NCBI GenBank assembly: GCA_020853025.1
Contig: JADYZP010000042.1
Span: forward strand, 176,917-240,916
DNA from: Burkholderiales bacterium
GTDB taxonomy: Bacteria > Pseudomonadota > Gammaproteobacteria > Burkholderiales > Casimicrobiaceae
Direction: 5' to 3'
DNA: 64,000 nt
Part shown: in pieces, positions 11,469 through 22,627 of the stretch
Layout: every line of letters begins with the position of its first letter
Position numbering within the stretch: position 1 is the stretch's first letter
Notes under the pieces: generated by a model
What the model saw: the letters and a program-made list of their open reading frames with translations, nothing else
Database searches by the model: none
Told to the model about the DNA's origin: nothing
Program-made: the position numbers and the translations under genes

Positions 11469-12374
11469 TCAGTCGACCGCCGTCGGCTTCGGCGCCGGGA
11501 TGAGCGCGCGCCGGCGCTCGTGCCAGATCAGCAAGAGGCCGCTGCCGGCAATCAGCGCCATGCCCGCAAAAGTCAGCGAGCCGGGAAGATGGCCGAAGGC
11601 GAGCCAGCCGATCAGCGTCGCGAAGACGAGATGGATATAGGTGAAGGGTGTCAGCGCGGAGGCAGGCGCGCGCTGGAACGCGAGAATGAACAGGAACTGG
11701 CCGGCGGTGCCCAGCACGCCGATCGTCGCCATCAGTGCCGCATCGGACCAGGAGACGTCGACCTGCGAGCCGAGCCATGGCCAGACCAGCGTCATCAGCC
11801 CCGCGCCGACTAGCGCCGAATAGAACAGCGTTACCCGCGGATCGTCGCCGGCCAGCATTCGCGTCGCGATCTGGTAGACCGAGTAGAACGCCGCCGACGC
11901 CAGCGCCAGCAGCGATGCGCCCTCGAAGATCGCCGCGCCAGGCTGCACGATCATCAGCATGCCGGCGACTCCGGCGACGACGAAGGAGATGCGCGGCACG
12001 GTCATGCGCTCGCGCAGGAACACGACGGCGAGCACGATCACCAGCGTCGGCGTCATGTAGATGAGCGCGGTCGCCTCGGCCAGCGGCATATAGCGCAGCG
12101 CCGACATGAAGCACAGCGACGAACCGATCTGCAGCACGCCGCGGACGAGCTGCATCCGCAATTGCCGTGTGCGCACCATCTGGACGCCCATCGACGGCGC
12201 CAGCCAGATCAGCATCGCAAAAACCTGGAAACTCCAGCGCGCCCATACCAGAAGCGGAACCGGATGCCGCGGTGCGAGCGCCTTGATGACCGAATCGGAT
12301 ACCGAAAAGCAGGCAACGGCGCCGACGATCATCAGCACCGCGGATGATGGAATATGGGCGGGAACGTGAGCCAT
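11469..12374 (-). CDS. EamA/DMT-superfamily transporter
   Basis: A 301-residue inner-membrane protein with about ten hydrophobic helices arranged as two EamA repeats (first repeat around VGAVACFSVSDSVIKAL to IVQPGA, second around LALASAAFYSVYQIATRML to the C-terminus). The conserved LAEATALIYMTPTLVIVLA segment is typical of the drug/metabolite exporter superfamily. The substrate cannot be predicted. It lies upstream of the dehydrogenase remnant in the same orientation, with 38 bases between. Confidence 0.88.
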   Translation of the reverse strand: MAHVPAHIPSSAVLMIVGAVACFSVSDSVIKALAPRHPVPLLVWARWSFQVFAMLIWLAPSMGVQMVRTRQLRMQLVRGVLQIGSSLCFMSALRYMPLAEATALIYMTPTLVIVLAVVFLRERMTVPRISFVVAGVAGMLMIVQPGAAIFEGASLLALASAAFYSVYQIATRMLAGDDPRVTLFYSALVGAGLMTLVWPWLGSQVDVSWSDAALMATIGVLGTAGQFLFILAFQRAPASALTPFTYIHLVFATLIGWLAFGHLPGSLTFAGMALIAGSGLLLIWHERRRALIPAPKPTAVD

Positions 12375-12408
12375 TTCAGTTCCACCGCGCTACGCACGAC
12401 CCGCAAAG

Positions 12409-12515
12409 CATGAAGCATCCTTGTGAGCGAGGTTTCAGCCTTGCGCGTCGCCGCATCCGGCGGGAGCCGGCTCCACCACATGCGGTGAGGGGATATACAC
12501 CGGTTCGTTTCATTT
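12409..12515 (+). repeat. Dispersed hairpin repeat, copy A
   Basis: About 107 bases closely matching 29998-30103: both start GCATGAA, share an identical GGTTTCAGCCTTGCGCG block, then a hairpin and a final TTCATTT. Here the hairpin is CCGGC (12457-12461), loop GGGA, GCCGG (12466-12470). It lies between the start of the EamA gene and the tRNA. Its nature (REP-like element, decayed mobile element or small RNA) is not known. Confidence 0.7.
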
Positions 12516-12558
12516 GACTGAGCGCATGTCCGGCCGTAGGCAGCGGACGCGCTGAGCG

Positions 12559-12632
12559 TGGAGCGGGTGAAGGGAATCGAACCCTCGTCGTAAGCTTGGG
12601 AAGCTTCTGCTCTGCCATTGAGCTACACCCGC
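12559..12632 (-). tRNA. tRNA-Gly (anticodon CCC)
   Basis: A 74-base cloverleaf read on the minus strand. The acceptor stem GCGGGTG pairs with CACCCGC, the D-arm is GCTC...GAGC, the anticodon loop TTCCCAA gives anticodon CCC, and the T-arm carries GGTTCGATTCC. The discriminator T and an encoded CCA end the gene. The layout closely matches the E. coli glyU-type tRNA as I remember it. It reads GGG codons. It sits between the EamA gene and the thiamine riboswitch; no integrase or attachment duplication is seen beside it. Confidence 0.97.
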
Positions 12633-12749
12633 GGGTTGGTTGAGCATTCTACGCGACACCGCCCGCACGGGCGAACACCAGCCTCTGCCAATGACACCTG
12701 TTGCGGGACGAAGGCTTGCCCGCAGGCTCCGATCCGGGTAACGTGACAC

Positions 12750-14817
<2,068 letters not shown>

Positions 14818-14988
14818 CCCTGACGCGATCGCCCGCCGGATCGGCGCCGGCGACCGTCCAACCGCGCAGCGTGCCGCCGTTTCTGCTACTTGGTCACGGG
14901 TACCGCAACCTTGCGACAGGCCGGATGGCCGGCGAACCGACCTTCAGAACCGGCCAGCGCGCGGCGCTTCGAGCGGCGAACGGCACCG

Positions 14989-15879
14989 TCAATCCTCCGG
15001 CGTCGAAAGCCGCACAAGGTAACCACCCGATTTCTCGTCGCGCTCGAGTTCGAGACTACCGGCGCCAGCCGCGGCCTCGAGCATGCCGTTGAACGACCGG
15101 AACCCGTAGTACGACTCGTTGAAGCCCGGCTTGCGGCGCTTCAGCGCCTGCTTGACCATCGAGCCCCAGATCTTCTCCTCGGCGCCACGCTCGGAGATGA
15201 GTGCGTCGACGGTTTCGACGATGAAGTCGAGGGCTTCCTCGCGCCGCTGGTCGTCGGACTTGGTGCCGGCCGTATCAGGTGATGCCGCCGTCGCGACATC
15301 GACCGGCGCCTTCACCGCCGTACCCGCGGCGGTCTTCTTCGACGCCGCCTTGGCCGCGCCCGGCGCCTTCGCTGAACCGCGCCGCGTCGACGCCTGCTTC
15401 TTCACGCGCACCAGATCGTCGTAGAAGATGAACTCGTCGCAGTTGGTGACGAGCAGGTCGGAGGTCGAATTCTTGACGCCGACACCGATCACCACCTTGT
15501 CGTTCTCGCGCAGCTTCGAGACCAGCGGCGAGAAGTCGGAGTCACCGCTGATGATGACAAAGGTCTCGACATGCGCCTTGGTATAGCACAAATCGAGTGC
15601 ATCGACGACCATGCGGATGTCGGCCGAGTTCTTGCCCGACTGGCGAACGTGCGGAACCTCGATCAGCTCGAAGCTGGCCTCGTGCATCGGCGCCTTGAAC
15701 GCCTTGTAGCGCTCCCAGTCGCAATACGCCTTCTTGACGACGATGTTGCCTTTCAGCAGCAGCCGCTCGAGCACCTTGCCGATGTCGAATTTTTCGTAGC
15801 GGGCGTCACGAACGCCGAGTGCGATGTTCTCGAAGTCGCAGAACAGTGCCATGCTGGTGACGTCGGAGGATGCGGCCAT
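14989..15879 (-). CDS. NYN-domain nuclease-like protein with C-terminal OST-HTH/LOTUS domain
   Basis: A 296-residue protein. Residues about 10-160 form a PIN-like NYN domain with the acidic motifs ALFCDFENIALG, NSADIRMVVDAL and IISGDSDFSPLV, the aspartates expected to bind metal. A lysine/alanine-rich linker (about 165-215) follows, then a C-terminal winged domain (KIWGSMVKQALKRRKPGFNE, FRSFNGMLEAA) of the OST-HTH/LOTUS type. NYN-LOTUS proteins are presumed ribonucleases; the target is unknown. It is convergent with thiC and separated from the AmmeMemoRadiSam genes by 151 bases. Confidence 0.9.
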   Translation of the reverse strand: MAASSDVTSMALFCDFENIALGVRDARYEKFDIGKVLERLLLKGNIVVKKAYCDWERYKAFKAPMHEASFELIEVPHVRQSGKNSADIRMVVDALDLCYTKAHVETFVIISGDSDFSPLVSKLRENDKVVIGVGVKNSTSDLLVTNCDEFIFYDDLVRVKKQASTRRGSAKAPGAAKAASKKTAAGTAVKAPVDVATAASPDTAGTKSDDQRREEALDFIVETVDALISERGAEEKIWGSMVKQALKRRKPGFNESYYGFRSFNGMLEAAAGAGSLELERDEKSGGYLVRLSTPED

Positions 15880-16030
15880 GGGGAGCTCCGGTTGGGAAGC
15901 GTTATTGTAATTTGGATCGTAGGGCTGCCGATTCGGTCATCGGTAGCACGTGCTGATGGCGGTTGCCACGCGGCCAAGCCAGGACCCCTCCGCGCTGGGT
16001 CCCGTGCTGTCGGCGCGGGCGACGAAGTGA

Positions 16031-17116
16031 TCAGGCCAAGGCGCGGTCCATGGCAATGCGCACCGGCCGGCGGCGGCGGTCGCACGCCGCGTCGAAATGC
16101 CCGAAGCGCCCGGGCAGCGCGGTCGCGCAATGTCGGCAGCGCCCGTCTTCGTCGAGGTCGTAGCGCAGGATTTCGTGCCAGTCGCGTTCGATGACCGGTG
16201 CCTCGCAGCCGGGGCAGAACGTCGTACCGCCCGCGCGGTCGTGCACGTTTCCGGTATAGACGTAGCGCAGCCCCTCGCACCGCGCAATCGCGCGCGCCCG
16301 TTCCAGCGTCGCCGTGGGCGTGTGCGCGATATCGGTCATCCTGTAGTCGGGATGGAACGCCGTGAAATGCAGCGGCACGTCGGGACCCAGCTCGCGCGCG
16401 ATCCAGCGCGACATCGCCTCGATTTCCGCATCGCCGTCGTTGCGGCCCGGAATCAGCAGCGTCGTGATCTCGGTCCAGACCTTCGTTTCGCGGACGAGGT
16501 GGACCAGCGAGTCGAGCACCGGCTGCAGGCGCGCGCCGCAGAGCTTGACGTAGAAGTCGTCGCTGAAGGCCTTCAAGTCGACGTTGGCGGCGTCCATTTT
16601 CGCGAAAAAATCGCCGCGCGCGCCGTCACCGATATAGCCGGCGGTGACGGCGACCGTCGCGATGCCGCGCGCACGGCAGGCATCCGCGACGTCCATCGCG
16701 TATTCGGCGAAGATGACTGGGTCGTTGTAGGTGAAGGCAACGCTGCGGCAGCCATGTGCGTGCGCGGCCTCGGCGATGGCCGCGGGCGATGCCGCGTCCA
16801 TCAGCGTGTCCATCTCCCGCGACTTCGAGATGTCCCAGTTCTGGCAGAACTTGCATGCGAGGTTGCAGCCCGCGGTGCCGAAGGAGAACACCGAGGACCC
16901 CGGATGGAAATGGTTGAGCGGCTTTTTCTCGATCGGGTCGATGCAGAAGCCCGACGAGCGCCCGTAGGTCGTGAGCACCATCGCGTCGCTCTTGCGCTGG
17001 CGCACGAAGCAGGCACCACGCTGCCCTTCATGCAGCCGGCAGTCGCGCGGGCAGAGGTCGCACTGGATGCGACCATCGTCGAGCCGGCGCCACCAGCGTG
17101 CGGGAAAATCGCTCAT
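16031..17116 (-). CDS. amrS: AmmeMemoRadiSam system radical SAM enzyme
   Basis: A 361-residue radical-SAM protein of the AmmeMemoRadiSam type (COG1180-like). It has an N-terminal cysteine motif CDLCPRDCRL, the radical-SAM CNLACKFCQNWDIS (CX3CX2C), FTYNDPVIFAEYA, and a C-terminal zinc-ribbon-like CPGC...CRHC pair. Its chemical product is not established. The ATG at 17116 overlaps the stop of the AMMECR1 gene (ATGA). It is the last of three overlapping genes (B, A, radical SAM), the complete set of this conserved but uncharacterised system. Confidence 0.92.
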   Translation of the reverse strand: MSDFPARWWRRLDDGRIQCDLCPRDCRLHEGQRGACFVRQRKSDAMVLTTYGRSSGFCIDPIEKKPLNHFHPGSSVFSFGTAGCNLACKFCQNWDISKSREMDTLMDAASPAAIAEAAHAHGCRSVAFTYNDPVIFAEYAMDVADACRARGIATVAVTAGYIGDGARGDFFAKMDAANVDLKAFSDDFYVKLCGARLQPVLDSLVHLVRETKVWTEITTLLIPGRNDGDAEIEAMSRWIARELGPDVPLHFTAFHPDYRMTDIAHTPTATLERARAIARCEGLRYVYTGNVHDRAGGTTFCPGCEAPVIERDWHEILRYDLDEDGRCRHCATALPGRFGHFDAACDRRRRPVRIAMDRALA

Positions 17117-17685
17117 GCCGGAGTTCCCTCGGTGGCGACCTCGGCGAACTTCGCAACGGCGTAGCGGGAGAGCACCAGTCTCGCGCTCCAGTAGTCGGCC
17201 GGCAGTCCCGCCTTGTGCTTCAGCGCCGCGAGAAACTCCCGTGGATCCGGCAACTGTTCCCATACCTGCGGCAGGAAGGTCGCGCGGTTCCGTCCGCAGG
17301 TGAGGACCACGCCGTCCACGTGCGGCCGAAGTTGCGCCAGCGTTTGGGCCTCGTCCATCGCCGACATTGCTGCGGTCGGGCCGAGCAGCGAGACCTCGAT
17401 CGAGACGGCGGTGAATTCCGCCGCCGACAGCGCAGTGAAGCGCGGGTCGTGAAAAGCGGCGGCGACCGCGTTGGCGTGCACGTCGACACGAAGCGGTCGA
17501 TGCGCCTCCACCGAGCCGATGCAGCCGCGCAGTTCACCGTCACGTCGCAGCGTCACGAAGGTCGCACCCCGCATGGATAGCCGCGGTTGCAATGGCGATG
17601 CCGGCACCGCGATGCCGAACTCGGCAGCGATGGCGCCGCGCGCAAGTGCCAGCAGCGAAGTTCCGAGTTCCGGATCAGTGTGCAT
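17113..17685 (-). CDS. amrA: AmmeMemoRadiSam system protein A (AMMECR1 domain)
   Basis: A 190-residue AMMECR1-domain protein, recognised by the invariant ELRGCIGSVEAHRPL segment (about residues 50-64), a FHDPRF motif and EVSLLGP. In eukaryotes the orthologue AMMECR1 is a disease gene of unknown chemistry. The ATG at 17685 overlaps the upstream MEMO gene by eleven bases, and its stop overlaps the radical-SAM start, which argues for one complex or pathway. Confidence 0.93.
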   Translation of the reverse strand: MHTDPELGTSLLALARGAIAAEFGIAVPASPLQPRLSMRGATFVTLRRDGELRGCIGSVEAHRPLRVDVHANAVAAAFHDPRFTALSAAEFTAVSIEVSLLGPTAAMSAMDEAQTLAQLRPHVDGVVLTCGRNRATFLPQVWEQLPDPREFLAALKHKAGLPADYWSARLVLSRYAVAKFAEVATEGTPA

Positions 17686-18472
17686 GTTCGGTGAAAGTGA
17701 AGGCCGCGTATCCAACCACCCGCTCGCGATCGCCGGCGGTATCCCCGGAATTGCGCAGGTCGAGCAGTTCCGGCTGCAACCCATGGCGGCGTGCGCTCTC
17801 GATGAAGCCATTGACGACGGTCGCGCCGCAGGCCTGGTCGTGATCGATTGCGCCCGCCAGCGCCAGGATCGAGTCGGCGGTGCGACGGTCGCCGCGGCGC
17901 GCATCCGCGTACGAAAGGTAATGCGACAGGTCCGAACTCACGACGATGAGCGTTTCCGGGCCACCCCACAGGAGTTCGATGACCGCCGCCACCTCGTCGG
18001 GTGTCGCGGTGCCGACGACGAAGGGGACCAGCGAAAAATCGCCGAGCACCGTCTGCAGGAACGGCAGCTGGACCTCGAGCGAGTGCTCGTCGGCATGCGC
18101 GAGGTCATTGCGGACCACCTGGGGCAGCGTGCACGCCAACTCGACGGCATCACGGTCGATCGCCACGACGCCCAGCGGCGTGACGAATGCCCGTGTCGCG
18201 GGAACCGCGAGTCCGCGCAGCGCGACGCGATGTGCGGGACCCAGCAAGACGACGCGGGTCACGACACCGCGCAGCGCCGCGATGCGCACGTATGCGGCGG
18301 CGGCTACCGCACCCGAGTAGACGTATCCGGCGTGCGGCACGATCACGGCCTTTGGCGCCGTGCCGTGCGTGACCCGCGCGCCTGCCAGATGCCCGCGCAG
18401 GGCGTCGGCTAGGCGCGCCGGAGCCGCCGGATAGAAACTGCCTGCCACAGCCGCGGGACGCAAATCTTGCAT
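17675..18472 (-). CDS. amrB: AmmeMemoRadiSam system protein B (MEMO1-like)
   Basis: A 265-residue MEMO-family protein related to extradiol dioxygenases. It begins RPAAVAGSFYP and has VPHAGYVYSGAVAA (metal-site His), LLGPAHRV, ADEHSLEVQLPFLQ and VSSDLSHY, all family hallmarks, so the metal-binding pocket appears intact. Human MEMO1 has been reported to bind copper or iron; the bacterial role is unknown. It is the first gene of the three-gene unit; the 310-base gap upstream to yceH must carry its promoter. Confidence 0.93.
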   Translation of the reverse strand: MQDLRPAAVAGSFYPAAPARLADALRGHLAGARVTHGTAPKAVIVPHAGYVYSGAVAAAAYVRIAALRGVVTRVVLLGPAHRVALRGLAVPATRAFVTPLGVVAIDRDAVELACTLPQVVRNDLAHADEHSLEVQLPFLQTVLGDFSLVPFVVGTATPDEVAAVIELLWGGPETLIVVSSDLSHYLSYADARRGDRRTADSILALAGAIDHDQACGATVVNGFIESARRHGLQPELLDLRNSGDTAGDRERVVGYAAFTFTEHAH

Positions 18473-18782
18473 TGGATGCCTCGTCGTTCGCCGGGACCGG
18501 GAACCGCGCACCTGGGCAGTTCCGCGGCGTCCGCGATTCCTGTCCACAGTCTACGCCCGACCGTTGCACGCGGACCCGCGCCCGATCGGCAGGACCGCAT
18601 CATTTACCACTTCATAAATGGGGTCGGCGGCATCGCCGCGCAAGAGCCACGGACACCCGTTTGCCTCCGGGTCACCGGCCCCGTTCGCGGCATACCGCGG
18701 ATCCGTGCCGCAGGTCGCCGTGCGCGCCTGCATTAGCCTGCGCTAAACTCCCGCGCATCCCGACCCGCGCCGAGCATCGCCC
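18473..18782. promoter_or_regulatory. Divergent intergenic region between amrB and yceH
   Basis: A 310-base gap between divergently transcribed genes, so promoters for both are expected here. I see a short AT-rich patch (18601-18625, CACTTCATAAATGGGG) and nothing resembling an RNA gene, operator or repeat. No -35/-10 pair can be assigned with confidence. Confidence 0.35.
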
Positions 18783-19445
18783 ATGTCCCTGCCGACCTTG
18801 TCTCTGCTCGAAACCCGCGTGCTCGGCGTTCTGGTCGAAAAGCAGCACACGATGCCGGACACCTATCCGCTGACGCTCAACGCACTGGTCTCCGGCTGCA
18901 ACCAGAGGACCAGCCGCGACCCGATCCTCGAGGCGACCGAGACCGAGGTGCAGGCCGCGATCGACCGGCTGAAGGCTCTGTCGCTGGTCATCGAATCCAG
19001 TGGCGGCCGCGTCATGCGCTACGCGCAGAACTTCGCGCGCGTGCTCGCAATTCCTTCGCAGGCGGTCGCGCTGCTGACGACCATGATGCTGCGTGGACCG
19101 CAGACGGTGGGCGAGCTGCGCATCCACAGCGAGCGCCTGCACCGCTTCGCCGATATTTCGTCGGTCGAAGGCTTTCTCGAAGAACTCGCGCGACGGTCCG
19201 CGGGCGCGCTGGTCGTCGAACTGCCGCGCCAGCCAGGCGCGCGGGAGGCGCGCTGGTCGCAGCTCCTGTCCGGCGTGCCGGCGATCGCCCCCGCCGATCC
19301 GGTGCCGGCCGAGCCGACAGAGCGCGTCACCGTCGGAGAACTCGCGGCGCTGCGCGCCAACGTCGCCCAGCTGCGTGACGAACTCGACGAGGTCCGCCAG
19401 AACGTCGCGCGTCTTCTGCAGGAGCTGGGGCTGCCGCCCCGGTAG
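18783..19445 (+). CDS. yceH: YceH family protein (DUF480)
   Basis: A 220-residue protein of the DUF480/YceH family, recognised from the N-terminal LETRVLGVLVEKQHTMPDTY, followed by ALVSGCNQRTSRDP and LRGPQTVGELR. The fold is two winged-helix domains, suggesting nucleic-acid binding, but no function is proven. The C-terminal 35 residues are a predicted coiled coil (ALRANVAQLRDELDEVRQNV). It is divergent from the AmmeMemoRadiSam genes. Confidence 0.9.
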   Translation: MSLPTLSLLETRVLGVLVEKQHTMPDTYPLTLNALVSGCNQRTSRDPILEATETEVQAAIDRLKALSLVIESSGGRVMRYAQNFARVLAIPSQAVALLTTMMLRGPQTVGELRIHSERLHRFADISSVEGFLEELARRSAGALVVELPRQPGAREARWSQLLSGVPAIAPADPVPAEPTERVTVGELAALRANVAQLRDELDEVRQNVARLLQELGLPPR

Positions 19446-19537
19446 CGGCAGCGCACCAGCGAGCGTTCCCGCGGTCGCCGCGCGGCGGCAAACCGCCGGC
19501 GCCGCCATCGCGCACACGATGTCGATGCCAGCCGGCG

Positions 19538-19999
19538 TCAATCCTGCCGCCACGGCAGGCCCGACATCTGCCAGCCGTTGACGCGGCGCTGACCGCGCTC
19601 GTTGCGGTCGCCCTCGAAACCTTCGACGACGTTGTAGGCAGCGCCGTAACCGATCGCCGTCGCCTGCACCGCCGCGTGCAAGGAGCGCACACCGCTGCGA
19701 CAGAGGAACGCGACGGGACGATCGGGCTCGACGCGCGCCCGAAGCTGGTCCAGGAAATGCGTGTTGCGGGCCTTGGCCGGATAGTCGTACCACTCGATGT
19801 GAATACTGCCGGGCACGTAGCCGATCAGGTCGCGCTCCGCAGTCGTGCGCGTATCGACGAGTTCAATTTCGCCGGCGGCGAACAGCGCCCATGCTTCGGC
19901 GGGAAGGAGCAGGCCTCGCACCGGCGCGCCTCTGTCGTGCGCGCGGTCGGCGGCAACCGCGAAAAGAGTGTCGGCTGCGATTCCGGTTTCAGATGCCAT
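19538..19999 (-). CDS. Rhodanese-like protein
   Basis: A 153-residue rhodanese with a 30-residue N-terminal extension. It has LVDTRTTAERDLIGYVPGS and the active-site loop CRSGVRS with the catalytic cysteine. The C-terminal NVVEGFEGDRNERGQRR... GLPWRQD matches the arrangement of the rhodanese at 4548-4934 (NVLEGFEGPLDE... GLPWEQL), so the two are distant paralogues. Probable sulfur carrier; partner unknown. Confidence 0.88.
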   Translation of the reverse strand: MASETGIAADTLFAVAADRAHDRGAPVRGLLLPAEAWALFAAGEIELVDTRTTAERDLIGYVPGSIHIEWYDYPAKARNTHFLDQLRARVEPDRPVAFLCRSGVRSLHAAVQATAIGYGAAYNVVEGFEGDRNERGQRRVNGWQMSGLPWRQD

Positions 20000-20244
20000 T
20001 GCGATGCCCAGGTTGAGGTTTGTGGGACCGGCGACTTGCGGCCGAGCCGCTGGCTGCGGGCCATGCCGTATGCGCGGTCTCGCGGCCCGTTAATTTACCC
20101 TGCCGCGCGTGCGCCGCCAAACGCAGCGGACGGCACCCAGGCAAGCTTCGCCTCGGCAGCAACGCACTTCGCGCATCCTGCCTATGCCGACGGAAAGATG
20201 TCCCTATCACGTGCGACAATTCGCGATTCGTCCTTTTGCGCGCC

Positions 20245-21090
20245 ATGCGCTCCGCAATTCCCTTGGAACATCCCACGCTGCTCGTTGCACTCCTGCTCGG
20301 CATCGTCGAAGGGCTGACCGAATTCCTGCCGATCTCGTCCACCGGCCACCTGATCGTCGCCGGGTCGGTGCTGGGCTACACCGGCGAGCAGGCAAAGGTC
20401 TTCGAGATCGTGATTCAGGCGGGGGCGATCCTCGCCGTCTGCTGGGAGTTCCGCGTCCGGCTCGGCGGCGTTGTGCGCGGGCTGTTCCGCGATCCGCGTG
20501 CGAATCGCTTTGTCGTCAATCTCGCGATCGCCTTCATGCCTGCCGCAGTGCTCGGTCTCGTCTTCGGCCACGCGATCAAGATTTGGCTGTTCGCGCCGGT
20601 TCCGGTGGCGATCGCCTTCGTCGTCGGCGCGCTTGTCATTCTCTGGGCGGAGCGCCGCCAGAGGTCGCGCCCGGACAGCGTGCGCATCGACGACGTCGAC
20701 TCGATGCGCTGGACCGACGCGTTGAAGGTCGGCTGCGCGCAGGCCTTCGCGCTCGTTCCCGGCACCTCGCGTTCCGGCGCGACGATCATCGGCGGCATGC
20801 TGTTCGGACTGTCGCGCCGCGCGGCCACCGAGTTCTCTTTCTTCCTCGCCATCCCCACGCTGTTCGCAGCCTGCATCTACGAGACCATCAAGAACCGCCA
20901 GCTGCTTTCGGTGACGGACCTTCCGGCCTTCGGCGTCGGCTTTGCCGCCGCCTTCGTATCCGCGTTCCTGTGCGTACGCTGGCTGCTGCGCTACATCAGC
21001 CGGCACGATTTCACGCCGTTCGCCTGGTATCGCATCGCCTTCGGCGCATTAATACTCGCCACCGCCTACAGCGGCATCGTGCAGTGGTAG
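20245..21090 (+). CDS. uppP: Undecaprenyl-diphosphatase
   Basis: A 281-residue polytopic membrane enzyme of the BacA/UppP family. The two catalytic motifs are present: [15 protein letters not shown] near the N-terminus and [15 protein letters not shown] in the middle. It dephosphorylates undecaprenyl diphosphate at the periplasmic face to recycle the lipid carrier for peptidoglycan, and over-expression of this family gives bacitracin resistance. The ATG at 20245 was chosen because it is the closest start before the first membrane helix; an earlier in-frame start would add about 75 unrelated residues. Confidence 0.95.
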   Translation: MRSAIPLEHPTLLVALLLGIVEGLTEFLPISSTGHLIVAGSVLGYTGEQAKVFEIVIQAGAILAVCWEFRVRLGGVVRGLFRDPRANRFVVNLAIAFMPAAVLGLVFGHAIKIWLFAPVPVAIAFVVGALVILWAERRQRSRPDSVRIDDVDSMRWTDALKVGCAQAFALVPGTSRSGATIIGGMLFGLSRRAATEFSFFLAIPTLFAACIYETIKNRQLLSVTDLPAFGVGFAAAFVSAFLCVRWLLRYISRHDFTPFAWYRIAFGALILATAYSGIVQW

Positions 21091-21136
21091 TGCGTTAACA
21101 TCCAAGGTCGACCCACCCTCTCTCAAGGAGGCGCCA

Positions 21137-22624
21137 ATGGCCCCCGACGCACTCGAACACACCGTACCCACGCTCAAGGATCCCGCGCTGCTGCGGACGC
21201 AGTGCTATATCGACGGCGGCTGGTCCGATGCGGACGACGGCGCGACGCAGACGGTCGTGAATCCCGCGACCGGGCGCACGATCGGCACGGCGCCCGTCTG
21301 CGGCGCCGCCGAGACCCGCCGTGCGATCGCCGCCGCAGACCGCGCGTGGCCCGCGTGGCGCGACATGCTGGCGAAGGACCGCAGCAGCCTCGTGCGTCGC
21401 TGGTACGAATTGATGCTCGCGCACGCCGACGACCTGGCGCTGATCCTGACCACCGAGCAAGGCAAGCCGCTGGCCGAGGCGCACGGCGAGATCGCCATCG
21501 GTGCCGCCTACGTCGAGTGGTTCGCCGAGGAAGGCAAGCGCATCTACGGCGACGTCATCCCGACCATCGGCAACGATCGCAGGCTGGTCGTCGTCAAGCA
21601 GCCGGTCGGCGTCTGTGCGGCGATCACGCCGTGGAATTTCCCGAGCTCGATGATCACGCGCAAGGTTGCGCCGGCGCTGGCAGCCGGCTGCACGGTCGTG
21701 ATCAAGCCCGCCGAGGCAACGCCGTATTCGGCGCTGGCTCTGGCCGAACTCGCGCACCGCGCCGGCTTTCCACCGGGTGTTCTCAACATCGTCATCGGCC
21801 GCGCCGCGAAGATCGGCGGCGAGATGTGCGCGAACCCGACGGTGCGCAAACTCTCCTTCACCGGTTCCACCGAGGTCGGCCGCCTGCTGATGCAGCAGGT
21901 GGCGCCAACGATCAAGAAGCTGTCGCTGGAACTGGGTGGCAACGCACCTTTCGTCGTCTTCGACGACGCCGATCTCGACGCTGCCGCCGAAGGCGCGATC
22001 GTCTCCAAGTACCGCAACGCGGGACAGACCTGCGTGTGCGCTAACCGCTTGTTCGTGCAGGACGGCGTCTACGACGCCTTCGCGGCCAAGCTCGCGCAGC
22101 GTGTGAAGGCGCTAAAGGTGGGCCCGGGCACCGAAGCCAGCGTCACGCAGGGCCCGCTGATCAACGCGGCTGCGGTCGCCAAGGTCGAAGAGCACGTCAC
22201 CGATGCGACCAGTCGCGGTGCGAAAATCGCGCTGGGCGGCAAGCGGCACGCGCTGGGCGGCAACTTCTACGAGCCGACGGTGCTGACCGACGTCACGCCG
22301 GACATGAAGATCTTCTCCGAGGAGACCTTCGGTCCTGTCGCGCCGCTGATCCGCTTCCGCGACGATGCCGAAGCGGTCCGCCTCGCCAACGACACCGAGT
22401 TCGGGCTGGCGTCGTATTTCTACAGTCGCGATATCGGCCGCGCGTGGCGCGTCGCCGAGCAGCTCGAAACCGGCATGGTCGGCGTCAACACCGGCCTCAT
22501 CACGACGCAGGTGGCGCCGTTCGGCGGCGTCAAGGAGTCCGGGTTCGGCCGCGAGGGCTCGAAATACGGCATCGACGAGTACGTCGAGGTCAAGTACATC
22601 TGCTTCGGCGGCATTGACACCTAG
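21137..22624 (+). CDS. gabD: NAD(P)-dependent succinate-semialdehyde dehydrogenase
   Basis: A 495-residue aldehyde dehydrogenase. The catalytic Glu265 lies in LELGGNAPFVVFDDAD and Cys299 in AGQTCVCANR; PWNFP and the FTGSTEVGR cofactor loop are intact. The AGQTCVCANR wording and C-terminal GVKESGFGREGSKYG are typical of GabD (succinate semialdehyde to succinate), though related dehydrogenases cannot be fully excluded. A clear AAGGAG site precedes the ATG. It follows uppP by 46 bases and is convergent with a Crp-family gene. Confidence 0.88.
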   Translation: MAPDALEHTVPTLKDPALLRTQCYIDGGWSDADDGATQTVVNPATGRTIGTAPVCGAAETRRAIAAADRAWPAWRDMLAKDRSSLVRRWYELMLAHADDLALILTTEQGKPLAEAHGEIAIGAAYVEWFAEEGKRIYGDVIPTIGNDRRLVVVKQPVGVCAAITPWNFPSSMITRKVAPALAAGCTVVIKPAEATPYSALALAELAHRAGFPPGVLNIVIGRAAKIGGEMCANPTVRKLSFTGSTEVGRLLMQQVAPTIKKLSLELGGNAPFVVFDDADLDAAAEGAIVSKYRNAGQTCVCANRLFVQDGVYDAFAAKLAQRVKALKVGPGTEASVTQGPLINAAAVAKVEEHVTDATSRGAKIALGGKRHALGGNFYEPTVLTDVTPDMKIFSEETFGPVAPLIRFRDDAEAVRLANDTEFGLASYFYSRDIGRAWRVAEQLETGMVGVNTGLITTQVAPFGGVKESGFGREGSKYGIDEYVEVKYICFGGIDT

Positions 22625-22627
22625 GCA

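Noticed and set aside
12559..12632. tRNA-Gly as an attachment site for an island
   Set aside because: No integrase gene, no repeated tRNA 3' end and core genes on both sides.
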